64,000 bases of DNA from CAZDRI01 sp964508055 (GCA_964508055.1 CAZDRI010000001.1:21891-85890); one strand, 5' to 3'. Counted from the first letter of the stretch, positions 8,734 to 18,597 are shown. The notes: generated by a model from the letters alone, not told the origin. Translations and numbers: made by a program.

Positions 8734-9807
8734 ATGTTTAGTAAAATTTTAGTTAAAAAGAAAAATGTATCTGATACTTCGCTATGGCTTAGTTTTGTCC
8801 CTCCATTAGTAGCATTAACTGCTACTTTAATTATAAGCTCTATTTTGCTTATTATTCTTGATTATCAGCCATTAACAACCTTTTATGCTTTTTTTATTGA
8901 GCCATTGACCTCGCTTTACAGCTTTGTTGAAATAATTATGAAAGCTACTATTTTAATTATTATAGCTTTAGGTCTAACAATTGGTTTTAGAGCAAATGTA
9001 TGGAATATAGGCGCTGAAGGACAATTTATATTTGGAGCTATTAGTGGTAGCTTAGTTGCACTTTATTTTTATGAAAAAGATGGTTTTTATATAATCCCAC
9101 TTATGATTTTTGCTGGAATTATAGGAGGTATGTTTTGGGCTATAATTCCTGCATTATTAAAAAATCGTTTTAACACTAATGAAATTTTAAGTTCTCTAAT
9201 GTTAGTATATGTTGCTCAATTATTTTTAAGTTATTTGGTTCACGGCCCTTTAAAAGATCCTCAAGGTATGAATTTTCCACAATCTATTTACTTTAGTGAT
9301 TCTGCAATTTATCCATATATAATTGAAGGCACTAGATTTAGCATTACTCCTTTAATGTTAGTTATTATATTTCCATTTATATATTTAGCTTTAACTAAAT
9401 CATATTTAGGTTTTCAACTAAAAGTAAGCGGTTATTCTCCATTAGCTGCAAATTATGGGGGATTTTGCTCTAAAAAAATGGTCTGGATAAGCTTTTTGAC
9501 TTGTGGCGCTTTAGCTGGTTTAAGTGGCATAAGTGAAGTATCAGCAAATATTGGGCAATTAATACCTAAAATATCTCCAGGCTATGGATTTACAGCTATT
9601 ATCGTTGCTTTTTTAGGTAGGCTTAACCCTATAGGTATTATTTTTTCTGGTCTATTAATGGCTTTAGTTTATATCGGTGCTGAGTCGTCTCAAATTATGC
9701 TTGGACTGCCAGTGTCAATTGGAGGGGTGTTTCAAGGCTTAATACTTTTTTGCCTTTTAGCTGCTGATTTTTTCTTATTTTATAAAATAGAATTCAAAAG
9801 AAAGTAA
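8734..9807 (+). CDS. nucleoside-type ABC importer permease 1
   Basis: Integral membrane permease of the BPD_transp_2 family (relatives: NupP/YufP). About ten hydrophobic helices are visible. The diagnostic loops are IGFRANVWNIGAEGQFIFG and FNTNEILSSLMLVYVA, followed by PGYGFTAIIVAFLGRLNP near residues 285-300. Length 357 aa is normal. It starts 20 bases after the ATPase stop and ends 2 bases before permease 2, so the three are co-translated. It forms the transmembrane pore together with the next gene. Confidence 0.9.
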   Translation: MFSKILVKKKNVSDTSLWLSFVPPLVALTATLIISSILLIILDYQPLTTFYAFFIEPLTSLYSFVEIIMKATILIIIALGLTIGFRANVWNIGAEGQFIFGAISGSLVALYFYEKDGFYIIPLMIFAGIIGGMFWAIIPALLKNRFNTNEILSSLMLVYVAQLFLSYLVHGPLKDPQGMNFPQSIYFSDSAIYPYIIEGTRFSITPLMLVIIFPFIYLALTKSYLGFQLKVSGYSPLAANYGGFCSKKMVWISFLTCGALAGLSGISEVSANIGQLIPKISPGYGFTAIIVAFLGRLNPIGIIFSGLLMALVYIGAESSQIMLGLPVSIGGVFQGLILFCLLAADFFLFYKIEFKRK

Positions 9808-9809
9808 GT

Positions 9810-10736
9810 ATGGAACTATTGATTATAATCTTATATGTTTCAATCCATGCTTTAACTCCTCTATTATTAGCTGGCATTGGTGAATTAGTATGTGAAAAAT
9901 CTGGAGTATTAAATCTTGGTATTGAAGGCATGATGTTAGTTGGCTGTATAAGCGGATTTATTGTTGCAATACTTACAGAAAGTATTTTTTTAGGCTTTAT
10001 TATTGCTGCTCTTGCAGGGACTTTAATGGCATTTATTTTTGCTATGTTAAGTGTTATTTTTAGAGCAAATCAAGTGGCATCAGGATTAGCATTAACAATA
10101 TTTGGAATTGGTCTTAGTACTTTTATGGGTCTTAATTATGTTGGCACCCCATTAGAAGGGTTAGATAATATTGAACTTGGTTTTTTAACAAATATTCCAA
10201 TAGTAGGTAAGCTTATTTTTAATCATGATTTAGTAGTGTATTTTGCTTTTTTTATGCTAATAGTTACTCACTACTTCTTGTATCATACTCATACTGGTCT
10301 AGTTTTAAGAGCAGTTGGTGAAAATCATAATGCAGCTTATTCTATGGGTTATGATGTAGTGAAAATAAGATTTTTAGCTGTATTGTTTGGAGGTGCTATG
10401 GCTGGTTTGGCTGGAGCATATATATCATTGGTATATACTCCTCTTTGGTCAGAAGGTATGACTGCAGGAAGAGGTTGGATAGTGCTAGCTTTAGTGGTGT
10501 TTTCAATGTGGAATCCATTAAAATTATTATTAGGAGCATTTCTGTTTGGTTTTGTTAGCATTGCGCAGTTATTTTTACAAGGTGATACAGGATTTTTAAA
10601 AGATATTCCTACAGAGTTTTTTTCTATGCTCCCCTACATTACTACCATAATAGTGTTAGTAATTATTTCAAACAGAAAAAAGCAAGGTCCTCTAAGAGCG
10701 CCTTTAAATCTTGGCATACCTTTTGAGCCAAGATAA
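9810..10736 (+). CDS. nucleoside-type ABC importer permease 2
   Basis: Second BPD_transp_2 permease (relatives: NupQ/YufQ), 308 aa with about eight to ten hydrophobic helices. Recognisable family loops are LLAGIGELVCEKSGVLNLGIEG, RANQVASGLALTIFGIGLS and SEGMTAGRGWIVLALVVF. It starts 2 bases after permease 1 and is followed within 30 bases by the binding-protein gene, so the four genes form one operon. In this family the two permeases form a heterodimer; a homodimer is unlikely given the paired genes. Confidence 0.9.
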   Translation: MELLIIILYVSIHALTPLLLAGIGELVCEKSGVLNLGIEGMMLVGCISGFIVAILTESIFLGFIIAALAGTLMAFIFAMLSVIFRANQVASGLALTIFGIGLSTFMGLNYVGTPLEGLDNIELGFLTNIPIVGKLIFNHDLVVYFAFFMLIVTHYFLYHTHTGLVLRAVGENHNAAYSMGYDVVKIRFLAVLFGGAMAGLAGAYISLVYTPLWSEGMTAGRGWIVLALVVFSMWNPLKLLLGAFLFGFVSIAQLFLQGDTGFLKDIPTEFFSMLPYITTIIVLVIISNRKKQGPLRAPLNLGIPFEPR

Positions 10737-10764
10737 TAAAAGTTGTGAAGAATTTTTTTTAAAT

Positions 10765-11835
10765 ATGGATAAAAATATGAAAAAATTTATAATGATATTA
10801 TTTGCTATTCTTACAAGTTCAATTAACTTTGCAGCAAATCAACCTTTAAAAGTAGCTTTTGTTTATGTAAGCCCAATTGGTGATGCTGGTTGGACTTTTC
10901 AGCATAATAAAGGAAGACTTGCAATTGAAAAAGAATTTGGCAGCAAAATTGAAACTAAATATATTGAAAGTGTAAATGAAGGACCTGACGCTGAAAGAGT
11001 AATAAGAAAATTAGCCTCATCAGGATATGATATTATTTTTGCTACATCTTTTGGTTTTATGAATCCTACTTTAAAAGTCTCAAAATTATTTCCAAATGTA
11101 GTATTTGAGCATGCAACTGGGTATAAAACTGCAAAAAATATGGGTAATTACTCTCCAAGATTTTATGAAGGACGCTATTTAGCAGGAATAGCTGCTGGAC
11201 ATAAAACCAAATCTAATTTAATAGGATATGTTGCTGCTTTCCCAATCCCAGAAGTAGTAAGAGGTATTAATGCTTTTACTTTAGGTGCCCAAAGTGTAAA
11301 CCCTGATATTAAAGTTAAAGTTATTTGGTCAAATTCCTGGTTTGACCCTGCTAAAGAAAGTGAAATAGCATCAAGCTTAGTTGCTCAAGGTGCGGATATT
11401 TTAACTCACCATACTGATTCAGTAGCAACAGTAAAAGTAGCTAGTGAGAAAGGTATTTATGTAATAGCTTATCATTCTGATATGAAAAAACACGGAAAGA
11501 ATGCTCAAATAGGAGCAGTAGTTCATAATTGGGAAAAATTTTATAGTTCAAAAGTAAAACAGGTGCTTGATGGTGCTTGGAAATCTAGCTCACTTTGGTA
11601 TGGAATAAAACAAGGTATGGTGGATTTTGAAATCACATCTAATTTAAATTCTAATATTAAAAATAAAATTGAAAACACTAAAAAATCTATTGCAAATGAT
11701 AATTTCAAGCCATTTACTGGTCCTATCTTTGATCAAAATGGTAATCAAAAAGCCAATAAAGATGAAAGTTTAACTGATAAGCAGTTAGCCTCAATGGACT
11801 ATTTTGTAAAAGGTGTAGAAGGTAAATTAAAATAA
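10765..11835 (+). CDS. BMP-family periplasmic nucleoside-binding protein
   Basis: Substrate-binding protein of the Bmp/Med family (PnrA-like) that would capture purine nucleosides and deliver them to the preceding permeases. Residues after the start form a signal peptide (KKFIMILFAILTSSINFA). There is no lipobox cysteine, so it should be a soluble periplasmic protein and not a lipoprotein. Family signatures are VSPIGDAGWTFQHNKG, NEGPDAERVIRKLA, FATSFGF and VAAFPIPEVVRGINAF. ATG 10765 and ATG 10777 are both plausible starts; neither has a strong ribosome binding site. The length of about 356 aa is normal. It ends at a strong hairpin terminator, closing the operon. Confidence 0.9.
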   Translation: MDKNMKKFIMILFAILTSSINFAANQPLKVAFVYVSPIGDAGWTFQHNKGRLAIEKEFGSKIETKYIESVNEGPDAERVIRKLASSGYDIIFATSFGFMNPTLKVSKLFPNVVFEHATGYKTAKNMGNYSPRFYEGRYLAGIAAGHKTKSNLIGYVAAFPIPEVVRGINAFTLGAQSVNPDIKVKVIWSNSWFDPAKESEIASSLVAQGADILTHHTDSVATVKVASEKGIYVIAYHSDMKKHGKNAQIGAVVHNWEKFYSSKVKQVLDGAWKSSSLWYGIKQGMVDFEITSNLNSNIKNKIENTKKSIANDNFKPFTGPIFDQNGNQKANKDESLTDKQLASMDYFVKGVEGKLK

Positions 11836-11843
11836 AAACTAAT

Positions 11844-11871
11844 AAAAAGGGCATATTGATGTACCCTTTTT
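11844..11871. terminator. bidirectional terminator between the ABC importer and the BicA-like gene
   Basis: Inverted repeat AAAAAGGG / CCCTTTTT with a 12-base loop, A-rich on the left and T-rich on the right. It lies between two convergent genes and should stop transcription from both sides. Confidence 0.75.
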
Positions 11872-11888
11872 AAATTCTTAAAAAAATA

Positions 11889-13496
11889 CTAATTATTATT
11901 TTCTTCAAACTTATCAGCAGAAATTCCAATATTATCTAAAAATTTCTTAACTTTATTATTAGCATCTAAAATTATGATACTTTTTCCTTTTTCATCTACA
12001 ATTCTACATATTTCTAAAATTGACCGCGAAGTTGTATAGTCAATAATAGGCACATTAGATAAATCAAAAATGACTTTGTCATAGTCGTTATATTTATTAA
12101 AATCTTTAATCAAGCCTTTAGCTGAAGCAAAACTCATAGGGCCATTTAGTTTATATAAAAGAGCATTATCATTAGTTAATATATCTTGAAATCTTTTACT
12201 TAAATGCTGGGCATAACCTACATCTTTAGTAGCTAAAATACTAGTTAATTGCACCTTTGACATTCTGTTCATAAATATAATACTAGACATAATAACACCA
12301 GTAGCCACTGCTGCAATTAAATCAACAAATATAGTCATAAAAAGCACAGTTAACATAATTGAAATACCTGCTAGTGGTGCTTTTTTAATATTCTTTATAT
12401 AACTCCAATCAATAATATCAGTGCCTACTTTAAATAAAATACCAGCTAATACTGCATGAGGGATATACTTCACAAAACTTGAAGCTCCTAAAACAATTAC
12501 AAGTAGAATTAGTGCGTGAACCATCCCAGATATTGGAGTAAGACCACCTGAACGAATATTTACAACTGTCCTCATAGTAGCCCCTGCTCCTGGAAGACCA
12601 TTAAATATTCCAGCTACCATATTACCAATACCTTGACCAATTAATTCTCTATCAGATTTATGATTAGTGCGAGTAATATCATCAGCAACAAGCGATGTTA
12701 ATAAAGAATCAATAGAACCTAAAACAGCCAATATTAATGCTGATTTTAATATATCAGGTAATAATTCTATAGGAAATATAGGGAGGTTAGGGTTTGGTAT
12801 TCCTACTGGTATATCACCTAAAATTGTTACATTATGATTATCAGACATAAAATATAACCAAACTAATGTTCCTATTATTAAAGACATCAAAGGTGAAGGT
12901 ATGGATTTGTTTATTTTTTTAGGTAGAAAATACACAACCAAAAGAGTTGTTAAACCTAAAATCAAAGCATCATATACTGGATTATTAATAATCTCAGGAA
13001 GTTTGGCTACTAATTCTAATGGCTTTCCAGAAATATTATGACCAAAAAGAGGACCTAATTGTAAAATTATAATAATAATGCCGATTCCTGACATAAAGCC
13101 GGAGATAACAGGGTGAGGAACTAGGTTTATATAACGACCTACTTTTAAAATCCCAAATAAAATCTGAAAAGCGCCTCCTAATACAACTATACTAAACGCA
13201 ACAGTAACACCATAAGATAGATTGTCTGCATACATTGTAGTATATTGAGTAAAAATAACAGTCATTATTACTGTCATAGGGCCTGTTGGTCCTGAGATTT
13301 GAGAACCAGTACCTCCAAATAATGCTGCAAAAAAACCAACAAATATAGCACCATAAAGTCCTGCTGTTGGTCCTGCTCCAGAGGATACCCCCATAGCAAG
13401 AGCTAATGGCAAAGCTACTATAGCTGCTGTCAATCCACCAAAAACATCGCCACGAATATTATTCAAAGAAAAGTTTTCTATTAATTTAATCATCAT
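11889..13496 (-). CDS. SulP-family anion transporter, BicA-like (probable bicarbonate uptake)
   Basis: Inner-membrane anion transporter of the SulP/SLC26 family with a C-terminal cytoplasmic STAS domain (about residues 430-530). The N-terminal region (NIRGDVFGGLTAAIVALPLA, then GAGPTAGLYGAI and ISGPTGPMTV) and the following FMSGIGIIIIILQLGPL closely resemble BicA, the sodium-dependent bicarbonate transporter of cyanobacteria, more than assimilatory sulfate permeases. Length 535 aa fits that group. It is divergent from a second SulP gene across 285 bases. In a genome with a Calvin-cycle gene block, bicarbonate supply is a reasonable role. The substrate is an inference from similarity; sulfate or another anion remains possible. 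Confidence 0.8.
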   Translation of the reverse strand: MMIKLIENFSLNNIRGDVFGGLTAAIVALPLALAMGVSSGAGPTAGLYGAIFVGFFAALFGGTGSQISGPTGPMTVIMTVIFTQYTTMYADNLSYGVTVAFSIVVLGGAFQILFGILKVGRYINLVPHPVISGFMSGIGIIIIILQLGPLFGHNISGKPLELVAKLPEIINNPVYDALILGLTTLLVVYFLPKKINKSIPSPLMSLIIGTLVWLYFMSDNHNVTILGDIPVGIPNPNLPIFPIELLPDILKSALILAVLGSIDSLLTSLVADDITRTNHKSDRELIGQGIGNMVAGIFNGLPGAGATMRTVVNIRSGGLTPISGMVHALILLVIVLGASSFVKYIPHAVLAGILFKVGTDIIDWSYIKNIKKAPLAGISIMLTVLFMTIFVDLIAAVATGVIMSSIIFMNRMSKVQLTSILATKDVGYAQHLSKRFQDILTNDNALLYKLNGPMSFASAKGLIKDFNKYNDYDKVIFDLSNVPIIDYTTSRSILEICRIVDEKGKSIIILDANNKVKKFLDNIGISADKFEENNN

Positions 13497-13709
13497 TATC
13501 CTATTTTAAGATTACTGCGTTAGAATAAGTAAATGAATAAAAAATATAAAAGGATATATTTCTAAACATCTCTACCCTTTTATTGATTTGAGGAAATTTA
13601 ATAAAATAAATGCATTGTAAAACAATACAACAATATGTTTGTCCCTTAAATTTCATCACTTATAAATCTACTTAAACTGCTTAAATTTATATCTCTTTTA
13701 TAATTATAT

Positions 13710-13730
13710 TAAGATATAATAATTATCTTA
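13710..13730. promoter_or_regulatory. palindrome between the two divergent SulP genes
   Basis: TAAGATA (13710-13716) and TATCTTA (13724-13730) form a perfect 7-base dyad with a 7-base centre, 52 bases before the second SulP start. The position in a divergent regulatory region suggests an operator, but the DNA is so AT-rich that chance occurrence is possible. Confidence 0.3.
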
Positions 13731-13781
13731 TATTTTTACATACAAAATTATATTTTTGTTCAAATAAGTTCTATTTAATAT

Positions 13782-15536
13782 ATGAAAAAATTTAGCAAGT
13801 ACTTCCCTTATGCACCTTGGGTAGAAGAACTTAAGAATCAGCTACTTGAACTTAGAAATGCCAGCAAAATAAAAGCAGATATTACTGCTGGAATAACTGT
13901 TGCATTAGTATTAGTGCCTCAATCTATGGCTTATGCACAATTAGCAGGATTACCTGCTTATTATGGCTTATATGCATCTTTCCTACCAGTTATAATTGCT
14001 GCAATAATGGGTTCATCTAGACAATTGTCAACAGGTCCTGTTGCTATAGTGTCTCTACTTACCGCTGCATCATTGGAACCTTTTGCAACTAATCCAGATA
14101 CTTATATTTCTTATGCGATATTACTTGCTTTCTTAGTAGGGATTTTTCAGCTTTCTTTAGGTTTGTTGAGACTTGGCTTGTTAATTAACTTTTTATCACA
14201 CCCAGTAGTTGTAGGTTTTACTAATGCTGCAGCAATTATTATTGCAACTTCGCAATTAGGAAAAATATTTGGTGTAAGCGTTGTTAGAAGTGAACATACT
14301 TATGAAACTGTTTGGAATACTTTAGTTGCATCAATGCATAGCGCCCACTTCACAACTGTAGCCATTGCCATAATCGCATTTTTAACCCTATACTTAATAA
14401 AAAAATTTGCACCTAAATTTCCTAATGTTTTAATTGCAGTAGTTATAACTACTTTAGCTTCTTGGATATTTAATTTTGAGCAACATGGAGGAAAAATAGT
14501 CGGTAATGTCCCTAGTGGTCTACCTCCTTTTTCAATACCCGAACTTGATATAAATGTTGCTAGAGATTTAATTATTACAGCTATAACTATTGCATTAATT
14601 GGTTTTATGGAAGCAATATCAATAGCAAAAGCTATGGCTGCACAAACAAGACAAAGACTTGATATTAATCAAGAGTTAATCGGACAAGGCACATCAAATA
14701 TAATTGCTAGTTTTTTCTCAGGATATGCTGTATCAGGTTCATTTTCACGCTCTGCAGTAAATATTGATTCTGGTGCTGTTACTATTTTTTCTTCTATAGT
14801 AACAGGCTTAGTTGTAGCTATAACACTTTTATGGTTAACTCCTCTTTTATATAACATACCGCAAGCAACACTGGCAGCTGTTATTATCATGGCTGTAATA
14901 AATTTAGTTAAATTTCAGCCAATAAAGCATGCATGGAAAGTAGAAAAACATGATGGTGTTGTAGCTATTACAACATTTGTATTAACTTTGATTTTTGCAC
15001 CGCATTTAGAAAATGGGATTTTAATAGGTGTATTACTATCGCTTGGCTTATTTGTTTTTAGGACTATGAAACCTAGTTTTGCAGAATTATCTGCTCGTGA
15101 AGGGTCTTCATTACTAGTTGATGCGGTTGATAATAAATTAGAGCGAAGTGAAATTGTAACAATTGTAAAATTTAGTGGCTCATTATATTTTGCTAATGCA
15201 AATTATTTTGAGACTAAGATGCTGCAATTGGTTGCTGAAAAAGATAATCTTAAATATATTATTGTAGATATGGCTGGTATCAATTGGATAGATTCTAGTG
15301 GTGAACATGTGCTAGCTACACTAATAGAAAGGCTTGCAAACTCAAATATTGAACTATTATTTGCTAGAGTTGAGGGTATAGAAAAAGTGCTTAGAAGATC
15401 TGGATTTATTGATGATTTTGGAGAGAAAAGATTCTTTTATCATCGTTTAGAGGCTTTAAGTTTTGCTTGGAATGAGTTGGGTAATATTGAAGCTAATAAA
15501 AACCCTCTAAAACATTTAATAACAAACATTGCTTAA
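13782..15536 (+). CDS. SulP-family anion transporter with STAS domain (sulfate permease type)
   Basis: Second SulP/SLC26 transporter, 584 aa, of the classical sulfate-permease architecture. Residues 1-40 form a cytoplasmic leader (YFPYAPWVEEL). The signature ITAGITVALVLVPQSMAYAQLAGLPAYYGLY occupies about residues 36-66, and a set of 10-14 hydrophobic helices runs to about residue 430. A STAS domain with WIDSSGEHVLATL lies near residue 500; its Ser is the usual phosphorylatable position in STAS proteins. It differs clearly from the neighbouring BicA-like gene (longer, different signatures), so the two are not a recent duplication. In a sulfur oxidiser, export or exchange of sulfate is an attractive but unproven role. 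Confidence 0.85.
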   Translation: MKKFSKYFPYAPWVEELKNQLLELRNASKIKADITAGITVALVLVPQSMAYAQLAGLPAYYGLYASFLPVIIAAIMGSSRQLSTGPVAIVSLLTAASLEPFATNPDTYISYAILLAFLVGIFQLSLGLLRLGLLINFLSHPVVVGFTNAAAIIIATSQLGKIFGVSVVRSEHTYETVWNTLVASMHSAHFTTVAIAIIAFLTLYLIKKFAPKFPNVLIAVVITTLASWIFNFEQHGGKIVGNVPSGLPPFSIPELDINVARDLIITAITIALIGFMEAISIAKAMAAQTRQRLDINQELIGQGTSNIIASFFSGYAVSGSFSRSAVNIDSGAVTIFSSIVTGLVVAITLLWLTPLLYNIPQATLAAVIIMAVINLVKFQPIKHAWKVEKHDGVVAITTFVLTLIFAPHLENGILIGVLLSLGLFVFRTMKPSFAELSAREGSSLLVDAVDNKLERSEIVTIVKFSGSLYFANANYFETKMLQLVAEKDNLKYIIVDMAGINWIDSSGEHVLATLIERLANSNIELLFARVEGIEKVLRRSGFIDDFGEKRFFYHRLEALSFAWNELGNIEANKNPLKHLITNIA

Positions 15537-15578
15537 TAGCTATAATATCTTATATATAATTTTTTTTTATAACATAAC

Positions 15579-17759
15579 ATGCTTAGTTATTCAATTTATT
15601 ATCGTATTTTAATCACAGCAATAGCTATTGTTGCTTTACTAGCACCTAGTTTAGGTCCTAACTCTCTTTCGGTAACACCTGAAAGTTTTAAAACTGTCTG
15701 GGGAGTATCTGGTGTTGGTATGTTATTGATATTGTGGATGCTCACCCAAGGCATTAATTATAAGTTAATAATTATAAACTCGCCTTTTTACTTTCCAATT
15801 TTAGGTTTTATAGTCTGGTGTTTTATATCTTTGTTATGGGTAATTGATTATCATTTTGCAGCAGTATTATTAAGTCAATTTGTATCACAAGCTTTGATTT
15901 TTTTCATTGTAATAAATTCAATTCGGGATGGTAAAGAATTAAAACACTTCTTAACTTTAATGGTAATAGTAAGTATGTTAGTGTCAGCATTAGGATTATT
16001 ACAGTACTACTTTCCAGGTAATAAAGGTATCCAAACTTTTATTCGTCAAGCAGTACCACCTGGTGCCACTTTTGGCAACAAAAATATGGCAATCCACTTT
16101 ATTGTTATGACCCTGCCTTTAAGCATAGTTTTTTGGCTACGAGCGACACATTTACCTAAAATATTATTTTTTACATCATCTACAATATTATGTTCATTAT
16201 TTCTAATCCACTCTCATACTAGAGCTGGATGGTTGTCAATGTTTATTGAAATATCATTTTTATCAATTTTTTTATTATATGATTTTTTAAAAAATAGGAA
16301 AAATCCATTTATTATCAAAGATGGATTTAAATATAAAAAAATGATGATATTACTTGTAGGTCTTATTATTTGGATTATAGCAATTAATGTTACTAAACAA
16401 GGTTTTACTAATAATCTTGATAAGGTATCACAAAGATTTATGAGCATGTCATACAATGAATCAAAAAAAGCTGGTAATGAAAGACTACCTGCTTGGTTTA
16501 ATACTTTAGAAATGATAAAAGAGTACCCTGTCGCTGGAGTAGGAATAGGTCAATGGGCAGTGCATTATCCACTTTATTACGATAGAGTTGAAAAAGATAA
16601 AATATTTAATGAACGAATTAGATTAAGACATTTGCATAATGAGTATTTAGAGATGTTCGCCAATGTTGGCATAATAGGATATGCTTTTTTACTTTGGTTA
16701 GCATATTTAGTTATAACTACTTCTTATAAAATACTAGCAAATGTAAACAGTGAAAATCGTTATCTTATTTTAGGCATGGTGCTAGCGCTTACCGGGTTTG
16801 CTGTTACTTCTAATTTTACATTTCCAATAAAAGTTTATTCTCCTGCAGTGTATTCTCTTGTCTACATTGCATTAATTGCTAATAGTTATTTTCGTAGCAT
16901 CGGTGATAAAAAAGGAGCACCTAATCTTAGTGCTCAACAAAAATATAATCATATAATAGGGGATAGTAAAAGCTATTTTATATTTAGTAAATCAGTCAAT
17001 CAAATTGTGTTTATTTTAGCCATTATAATAACTTTAATAGCTGGCTATGCATCGTATAATTGGATTAAAGCAGAACACCATTATCATAATGCTCTATCTT
17101 TAAAGCAAAGTGGTAATATAAAATTTGCAATTTCTGAAATTAATAAGTCTCTCAAACACAACCCTTACCGTGCAAAAGCATATACTGTTGCTGGAGGCTT
17201 ATATTTTAAAAATGGTAACTCTGAGAAAGCAATTGATTTAATAAACCAAGGTTTATCAATATCACCATATCAAACAGCTCCTCTTTTAAACTTATCACAA
17301 GTTTATGAAAGTAAATCTGATTTAAAAAATCAAATTAAAATCTTAGAAAGACTTATTGAAGTAGACCCAAGGCATGTAAATGCTTATGCAAAATTAACAA
17401 GAGCTTATATTAATGCTAAAGATGCTAAAAAAACAAACATTGCTTATAATAATATGAAAAAATATTTTAATTATTTTAAAGATAGAAATGGCTTTGGTCC
17501 TTATCATCGCCATGTTGGGCGTACTGCAACTAGTGTAAATGATTACAATTATGCAAAAATTGTTTTTGTGGATGCTATAAAAAAGGACCCTTCTGCTGAA
17601 AATTATAAAGGTTTAGGAATTGTATTTTATTATTCTAAAACAGATGAAGATAAAGAAAAAGGGATTGCTTTATTTAAACAAGCTTTAAAATTAAACCCAA
17701 AAGTTAGTCAATATAAAAAAATAAGAAAGATAATAAAGGATTTTAAAGCCAATAAATAG
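15579..17759 (+). CDS. O-antigen ligase-like membrane protein with C-terminal TPR repeats
   Basis: Polytopic inner-membrane glycosyltransferase of the WaaL/Wzy/PglL superfamily fused to a periplasmic tetratricopeptide tail. About eleven to twelve hydrophobic helices span residues 1-510. Family signatures are FGNKNMAIHFIVMTLPL, HTRAGWLSMFIE and the loop RHLHNEYLEMFANVGIIGYA. After the last helix (about 475-495), TPR-like helical pairs run from about residue 500 to the end. The 726 aa length comes from that fusion. It could ligate O-antigen to lipid A core, polymerise a polysaccharide, or glycosylate proteins; sequence alone does not decide. No other glycan genes are adjacent. It converges with yciO 21 bases downstream. 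Confidence 0.8.
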   Translation: MLSYSIYYRILITAIAIVALLAPSLGPNSLSVTPESFKTVWGVSGVGMLLILWMLTQGINYKLIIINSPFYFPILGFIVWCFISLLWVIDYHFAAVLLSQFVSQALIFFIVINSIRDGKELKHFLTLMVIVSMLVSALGLLQYYFPGNKGIQTFIRQAVPPGATFGNKNMAIHFIVMTLPLSIVFWLRATHLPKILFFTSSTILCSLFLIHSHTRAGWLSMFIEISFLSIFLLYDFLKNRKNPFIIKDGFKYKKMMILLVGLIIWIIAINVTKQGFTNNLDKVSQRFMSMSYNESKKAGNERLPAWFNTLEMIKEYPVAGVGIGQWAVHYPLYYDRVEKDKIFNERIRLRHLHNEYLEMFANVGIIGYAFLLWLAYLVITTSYKILANVNSENRYLILGMVLALTGFAVTSNFTFPIKVYSPAVYSLVYIALIANSYFRSIGDKKGAPNLSAQQKYNHIIGDSKSYFIFSKSVNQIVFILAIIITLIAGYASYNWIKAEHHYHNALSLKQSGNIKFAISEINKSLKHNPYRAKAYTVAGGLYFKNGNSEKAIDLINQGLSISPYQTAPLLNLSQVYESKSDLKNQIKILERLIEVDPRHVNAYAKLTRAYINAKDAKKTNIAYNNMKKYFNYFKDRNGFGPYHRHVGRTATSVNDYNYAKIVFVDAIKKDPSAENYKGLGIVFYYSKTDEDKEKGIALFKQALKLNPKVSQYKKIRKIIKDFKANK

Positions 17760-17780
17760 AATTTAGAACTGTGCAAAAAT

Positions 17781-18395
17781 TCAGCTTAAAAATGAAATGT
17801 CTCCAGCACCCTTTCTTAAAATACTAATATTATTATCTGCTAAATTAATAACAGTAGTAGGGTCAATAGGACAATAACCGCCATCAATAATTAAGTCCAC
17901 TTTATTAAAAAGAATCTCCTTAATATCATCAATATCATAAAATTCAACTTCATCTAAAATCAATGATACACTCATAATTGGTTCTGCTAATTCTGTAAGT
18001 AAACTTCTTACTATATTATTATCTGAAACTCTAAATCCTATAGTTTTCTTTTTAGGATGTAAAAGGCGGTTTGGAACATCTTTTACAGCCCTTAAAATGA
18101 AGGTATAAGGACCTGGCAATATATTTTTTAATAGTCTAAATTTAGGTTTGTCTAATCTTGCATATTCCCCTATTGATGATAAACTTTCAACCATTAAAGT
18201 AAAGTGGTGATGTTTATCTAATACGCGTATTTTTCTTATTGTATCTATACCTTTTTTATTGCCTAATTTACAACCTAAGGCATAACCTGAATCAGTTGGA
18301 TATGCAATAACTCCACCTGCATTTAAAATATCAATAACTTGTCTTATTAACCTTAATTGTGGTGATGATGAATGAATATTTAAAATTTTAGCCAT
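17781..18395 (-). CDS. yciO: YciO/Sua5-family protein (threonylcarbamoyl-AMP synthase-like)
   Basis: Member of the YrdC/Sua5 family of ATP- and dsRNA-binding proteins, 204 aa. The N-terminal GGVIAYPTDSGYALGCKLG and the following RKIRVLDKHHHFTLMVESL are closest to the YciO branch. Later PGPYTFILRA and IGFRVSDNNIVRSLL complete the domain. TsaC/Sua5 proteins make the threonylcarbamoyl-adenylate for tRNA t6A; YciO members have weaker or uncertain activity, so the name follows the branch, not a proven reaction. The gene stands alone, convergent with the O-antigen ligase-like gene, and its 5' side borders the accessory island. Confidence 0.82.
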   Translation of the reverse strand: MAKILNIHSSSPQLRLIRQVIDILNAGGVIAYPTDSGYALGCKLGNKKGIDTIRKIRVLDKHHHFTLMVESLSSIGEYARLDKPKFRLLKNILPGPYTFILRAVKDVPNRLLHPKKKTIGFRVSDNNIVRSLLTELAEPIMSVSLILDEVEFYDIDDIKEILFNKVDLIIDGGYCPIDPTTVINLADNNISILRKGAGDISFLS

Positions 18396-18597
18396 TGTCG
18401 TTTCTGAATTACAAGTAAGAAATTGTGTACGCCTAATACATATTGTATTTATTCTTATAAATACTTTGTTTATTTTAATATATTAAATAAGAGGTTTTTT
18501 ACCTAATGCATAATGATGGTTTTTAGCATTATGGGGTTGTTGCAACCTAAACTTAAAAACTTTTGCAGCAAAACTACAAACTGAAATAGCATTTTGC
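18396..18597. other. non-coding left margin of the accessory island
   Basis: No credible gene. It holds two small dyads: CATAATG / CATTATG at 18509-18533, and GGTTG / CAACC around a 3-base loop at about 18535-18547. It separates yciO from the first decayed coding tail. No copy of the tRNA-Met 3' end was found here. Confidence 0.4.

Noticed and set aside
14669..14890. Minus-strand frame inside the second SulP gene
   Set aside because: Antisense of conserved transporter helices; no start signal or recognisable motif.
18505..18545. Possible attachment-site copy of tRNA-Met (AGCATTATG matches in both places)
   Set aside because: The 9-base match corresponds to the anticodon arm, not to the tRNA 3' end, and is short enough to be chance.
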